Below the pieces are notes generated by a model, which worked only from the letters and a program-made list of their open reading frames with translations, had not been told where the DNA came from and made no database searches. From assembly GCF_000003815.2 (NCBI RefSeq), contig NC_049990.1:10048541-10112540 (forward strand): a stretch of 64,000 nt of DNA, in the 5' to 3' direction. Source of the stretch: Branchiostoma floridae (lineage: Eukaryota > Chordata > Leptocardii > Amphioxiformes > Branchiostomatidae). This document shows, in pieces, positions 60,846 through 64,000 of the stretch (positions within the stretch are counted from its first letter, which is position 1; the number at the start of each line of letters is the position of its first letter). Position numbers and translations under genes: made by a program.

Positions 60846-62373
60846 TTTGGACCCCGAAAACTTTCCGCAGGTCCGCGCCTTTGCAAAAATGCCATTCTGG
60901 GCCCAAAACGGGCCATCTCGGCCGGTCTGGGGAAATTTCATTTTTGGACCCCGAAAACTTTCCGCAGGTCCGCGCCTTTGCAAAAATGCCATTCTGGGCC
61001 CAAAACGGGCCATCTCGGCCGGTCTGGGGAAATTTCATTTTTGGACCCCGAAAACTTTCCGCAGGTCCGCGCCTTTGCAAAAATGCCATTCTGGGCCCAA
61101 AACGGGCCGTCTCGGCCGGTCTGGGGAAATTTCATTTTTGGACCCCGAAAACTTTCCGCAGGTCCGCGCCTTTGCAAAAATGCCATTTTGGGCCCAAAAC
61201 GGGCCATCTCGGCCGGTCTGGGGAAATTTCATTTTTGGACCCCGAAAACTTTCCGCAGGTCCGCGCCTTTGCAAAAATGCCATTTTGGGCCCAAAACGGG
61301 CCATCTCGGCCGGTCTGGGGAAATTTCATTTTTGGACCCCGAAAACTTTCCGCAGGTCCGCGCCTTTGCAAAAATGCCATTTTGGGCCCAAAACGGGCCA
61401 TCTCGGCCGGTCTGGGGAAATTTCATTTTTGGACCCCGAAAACTTTCCGCAGGTCCGCGCCTTTGCAAAAATGCCATTTTGGGCCCAAAACGGGCCATCT
61501 CGGCCGGTCTGGGGAAATTTCATTTTTGGACCCCGAAAACTTTCCGCAGGTCCGCGCCTTTGCAAAAATGCCATTTTGGGCCCAAAACGGGCCATCTCGG
61601 CCGGTCTGGGGAAATTTCATTTTTGGACCCCGAAAACTTTCCGCAGGTCCGCCGCCTTTGCAAAAATGCCATTTTGGGCCCAAAACGGGCCATCTCGGCC
61701 GGTCTGGGGAAATTTCATTTTTGGACCCCGAAAACTTTCCGCAGGTCCGCGCCTTTGCAAAAATGCCATTTTGGGCCCAAAACGGGCCATCTCGGCCGGT
61801 CTGGGGAAATTTCATTTTTGGACCCCGAAAACTTTCCGCAGGTCCGCGCCTTTGCAAAAATGCCATTTTGGGCCCAAAACGGGCCATCTCGGCCGGTCTG
61901 GGGAAATTTCATTTTTGGACCCCGAAAACTTTCCGCAGGTCCGCGCCTTTGCAAAAATGCCATTTTGGGCCCAAAACGGGCCATCTCGGCCGGTCTGGGG
62001 AAATTTCATTTTTGGACCCCGAAAACTTTCCGCAGGTCCGCGCCTTTGCAAAAATGCCATTTTGGGCCCAAAACGGGCCATCTCGGCCGGTCTGGGGAAA
62101 TTTCATTTTTGGACCCCGAAAACTTTCCGCAGGTCCGCGCCTTTGCAAAAATGCCATTTTGGGCCCAAAACGGGCCATCTCGGCCGGTCTGGGGAAATTT
62201 CATTTTTGGACCCCGAAAACTTTCCGCAGGTCCGCGCCTTTGCAAAAATGCCATTTTGGGCCCAAAACGGGCCATCTCGGCCGGTCTGGGGAAATTTCAT
62301 TTTTGGACCCCGAAAACTTTCCGCAGGTCCGCGCCTTTGCAAAAATGCCATTTTGGGCCCAAAACGGGCCATT
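60846..62373. repeat. 97-bp tandem array, about 15.8 copies
   Basis: A GC-rich unit starting near TTTGGACCCCGAAAAC and containing GCAGGTCCGCGCCTTTGC and CATCTCGGCCGG is repeated almost without change. Early units have ATTCTGGGCCC, later ones ATTTTGGGCCC, so local homogenisation is visible. One unit (near 61650) has an extra base. As 97 is 1 mod 3, one reading frame passes through all three frames of the unit, giving long open frames of 472-632 codons that are not evidence of a gene. Confidence 0.97.
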
Positions 62374-62856
62374 TTTTACAGGCCGCTACACGGTAAAAAT
62401 CAGTTTTCCTGGGATAATGACTAATATGGCAATGAAGGTCAAGACTTCTTCTGCATACTGAGTAAAAAGGAAAAAAGTTATCCGATACGTTTTCCGCGAG
62501 CTCCGATGGCGCTAAAACACCCAAAACGCACATAGAACGCACGATCTGGGTAATCAGGCGACGAAACGCTTTACCGCTATCGCGCGCACTAATACCAGGA
62601 AGTGTTCGCCGCACGATCAAATCTCCGACACCATAAAACGCTACGAACAACAAGCATTTAGAGGAGTATAAAAGATTATAGGTTGCTAAAGCGATAGCCG
62701 AAAAATCTAGAGCGAAAACTATGGAGACAACCTCTGATTTGCGTCTTATTCCGAACCGGAACCCTAATATCCATAGCAATGTTTTTTGTTAGACAACGGA
62801 TATAGGTTAAAAGTGAACTGGTATTGAATTGAAAACTTATAACTTTACTCCGACAG
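62374..62856. other. Flank between array and EF-hand exon
   Basis: Unique sequence, probably intron of the gene whose last exon follows. No earlier exon was identified. Confidence 0.35.
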
Positions 62857-63030
62857 GATGGCAGTCGTTTCATCACACGTGACGTGCTGAAGGCAGGCAT
62901 GGCGACACTCGGCATCAGCAATGATGACGTCACCAACATCGCCATCATCGAGATGGCTGACGCAAACAACGCCGATAGGATTAGCGTCCAGGAGTTCCCT
63001 CTGCGTTTTTCACATAAAACAAAAATATGA
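62857..63030 (+). CDS. Terminal exon of an EF-hand-like protein
   Basis: An acceptor (TTTACTCCGACAG) opens 57 codons plus TGA in phase 0. The segment ITRDVLKAGMATLGISNDDV resembles the helix before a calmodulin-type last EF-hand, and DANNADRISVQEF fits the 12-residue loop (D1, N3, E12), with the usual Gly6 replaced by Asp, so calcium binding may be weak. Upstream exons were not found in the window side that can be read; the gene may start beyond the 97-bp array or the exon may be an orphan. Confidence 0.55.
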   Translation, partial: DGSRFITRDVLKAGMATLGISNDDVTNIAIIEMADANNADRISVQEFPLRFSHKTKI

Positions 63031-64000
63031 CCGAGAAAGACTACATCACAATCTATTTGGGGACATATCCAAGACCAGTTTAAATGTACAAAGCATTTCA
63101 CATCGAGGATCTAATTCAAGACACGTTCAGCACTTGGCAAAACTATCACGTCACTTGAATGAACTGACTGGCAAAACAATAGATGTATATAACTGGAAGA
63201 ACCTGTTGACTACTAGTATTCTCCAAGCAGAGGTTCGGCTAAAGCTGTTTTCGACGCTTTTTTTTAGTCTTTCTTTTATCCAAGGTGGAAGACATGAAGA
63301 AAGTAGCACAAAATAGAAAGCCCGGGATTAAATAATGATATTCTATTGCAAGATCATACCAGTGGGCTAATTGCAAAGTAAGACAGTGGTATACAGAACA
63401 TGAACATGTCCTATTATTTAAATCTATGTCTATCTAAACTATCTGAGTGGTTTGACTTCTTTTTCGTATGCAATGGGGAATGAACTGTCCAACATTTCTG
63501 TATCTAAGCGGGTTGAGCGCATAGTAAAACGTCTAAAAACAAGGGCCGAGACTGGAGAGTATCTGTTGATCTTGTGTGTTAAATTGCTTTTTATTTGATG
63601 ATGGGGCCCCCGTAGGGGCTCACAAAAATTGCCATAGTGGACGGTATTTCACGTCCCCCAGGCGGGGTATTGGGAAAAGTTTTCAACTAGCAATAATCAC
63701 GCCTCGGTTGGACCTCATCGGCTATGATATCGCCTCTGCGCAAAGCTATCGATAAAAGGTCGATTCTCTGCCCGCCACTGGGGACAACGACATTGTGATT
63801 GTGGTCAACTTCAGTAACCAAAACGATTTTACGCTATATTTATATGTTAGGAAGGCTGGGACCTCTAACAATTTATCTATTAATTGAGAACCAACTTATT
63901 TATTAATTCATTTAGTCGTATACGCCTCAATGCCTATATCAATTAGATGTTACAATGATCAACTTGAACTCGTGTATATCAACTTCAAGGGTGAACCAAG
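63031..64000. other. Window end, no firm gene
   Basis: Mostly unique DNA. A possible short exon at 63759-63887 (after GATAAAAG) would encode GDNDIVIVVNFSNQNDF and end in TGA; the VIVVNFSN string resembles C-terminal strands of GH13-type enzymes, but this is weak. Confidence 0.3.

Noticed and set aside
60563-62461. Long ORFs of 632, 563 and 472 codons and a ladder of minus-strand ORFs
   Set aside because: All are frames through the 97-bp tandem array; peptides just cycle through its three frames and no gene-like flank is present.
1-64000. CRISPR arrays, operons or other prokaryotic systems
   Set aside because: Tandem repeats here have no spacer pattern, and genes are spliced and eukaryotic.

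Overview
The window reads as animal nuclear DNA, most likely from a cephalochordate (amphioxus, Branchiostoma). The reasons are intron-rich orthologues of vertebrate genes (RRAGA, IGBP1, FMC1, CNTROB, a DIPK2-type kinase), deuterostome-style CUB, LRR and NHL receptors, and a heavy load of short inverted-repeat transposons and tRNA-derived repeats. The species call is inference. Exon models were built by hand from splice consensus, phase agreement and family similarity recalled from memory; no search was run.

Layout. 1-3.5 kb: 3' part of a tandem CUB-domain gene (+), tail to tail with the 3' exons of a Shisa/WBP1/CYYR1-like single-pass adaptor (-). 8.2-14.6 kb: complete FMC1 (-) and IGBP1 (+), head to head across about 240 bp. 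16.8-19.4 kb: a small unknown ORF (-) diverging from a four-exon secreted protein (+) that looks like a CNTF/CLCF1/cardiotrophin-type helical cytokine behind a long 12-residue repeat region. 21.9-23.7 kb: an intronless type II membrane protein (-) with an NHL propeller outside and four E-x-V-Y motifs inside. 27.6-29.1 kb: an intronless LRR type I receptor (+) with a tyrosine-rich tail. 32.6-37.3 kb: complete nine-exon RRAGA (-), with one GC-AG intron. 38.1-39.8 kb: 5'-truncated non-LTR retrotransposon. 41.0-53.4 kb: centrobin, CNTROB (+), 23 coding exons. 54-58 kb: a patchwork of MITEs and a tRNA-like dispersed repeat. 58.6-60.0 kb: an intronless DIPK2-like secretory-pathway kinase-fold gene (+). 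60.8-62.4 kb: a 97-bp tandem array. 62.9 kb: a terminal EF-hand-like exon.

The housekeeping genes are not linked by function: FMC1 assists ATP synthase assembly, IGBP1 is a PP2A regulator, RRAGA signals amino acids to mTORC1, and CNTROB acts at centrioles. The lineage-specific part is the set of secreted and membrane proteins at 17-29 kb, a cytokine candidate followed by two single-exon receptors with tyrosine motifs. Whether these are functionally linked is unknown. The cytokine candidate and a 34-37 bp perfect palindrome found twice, each time between 7-bp direct repeats, are the strongest leads.
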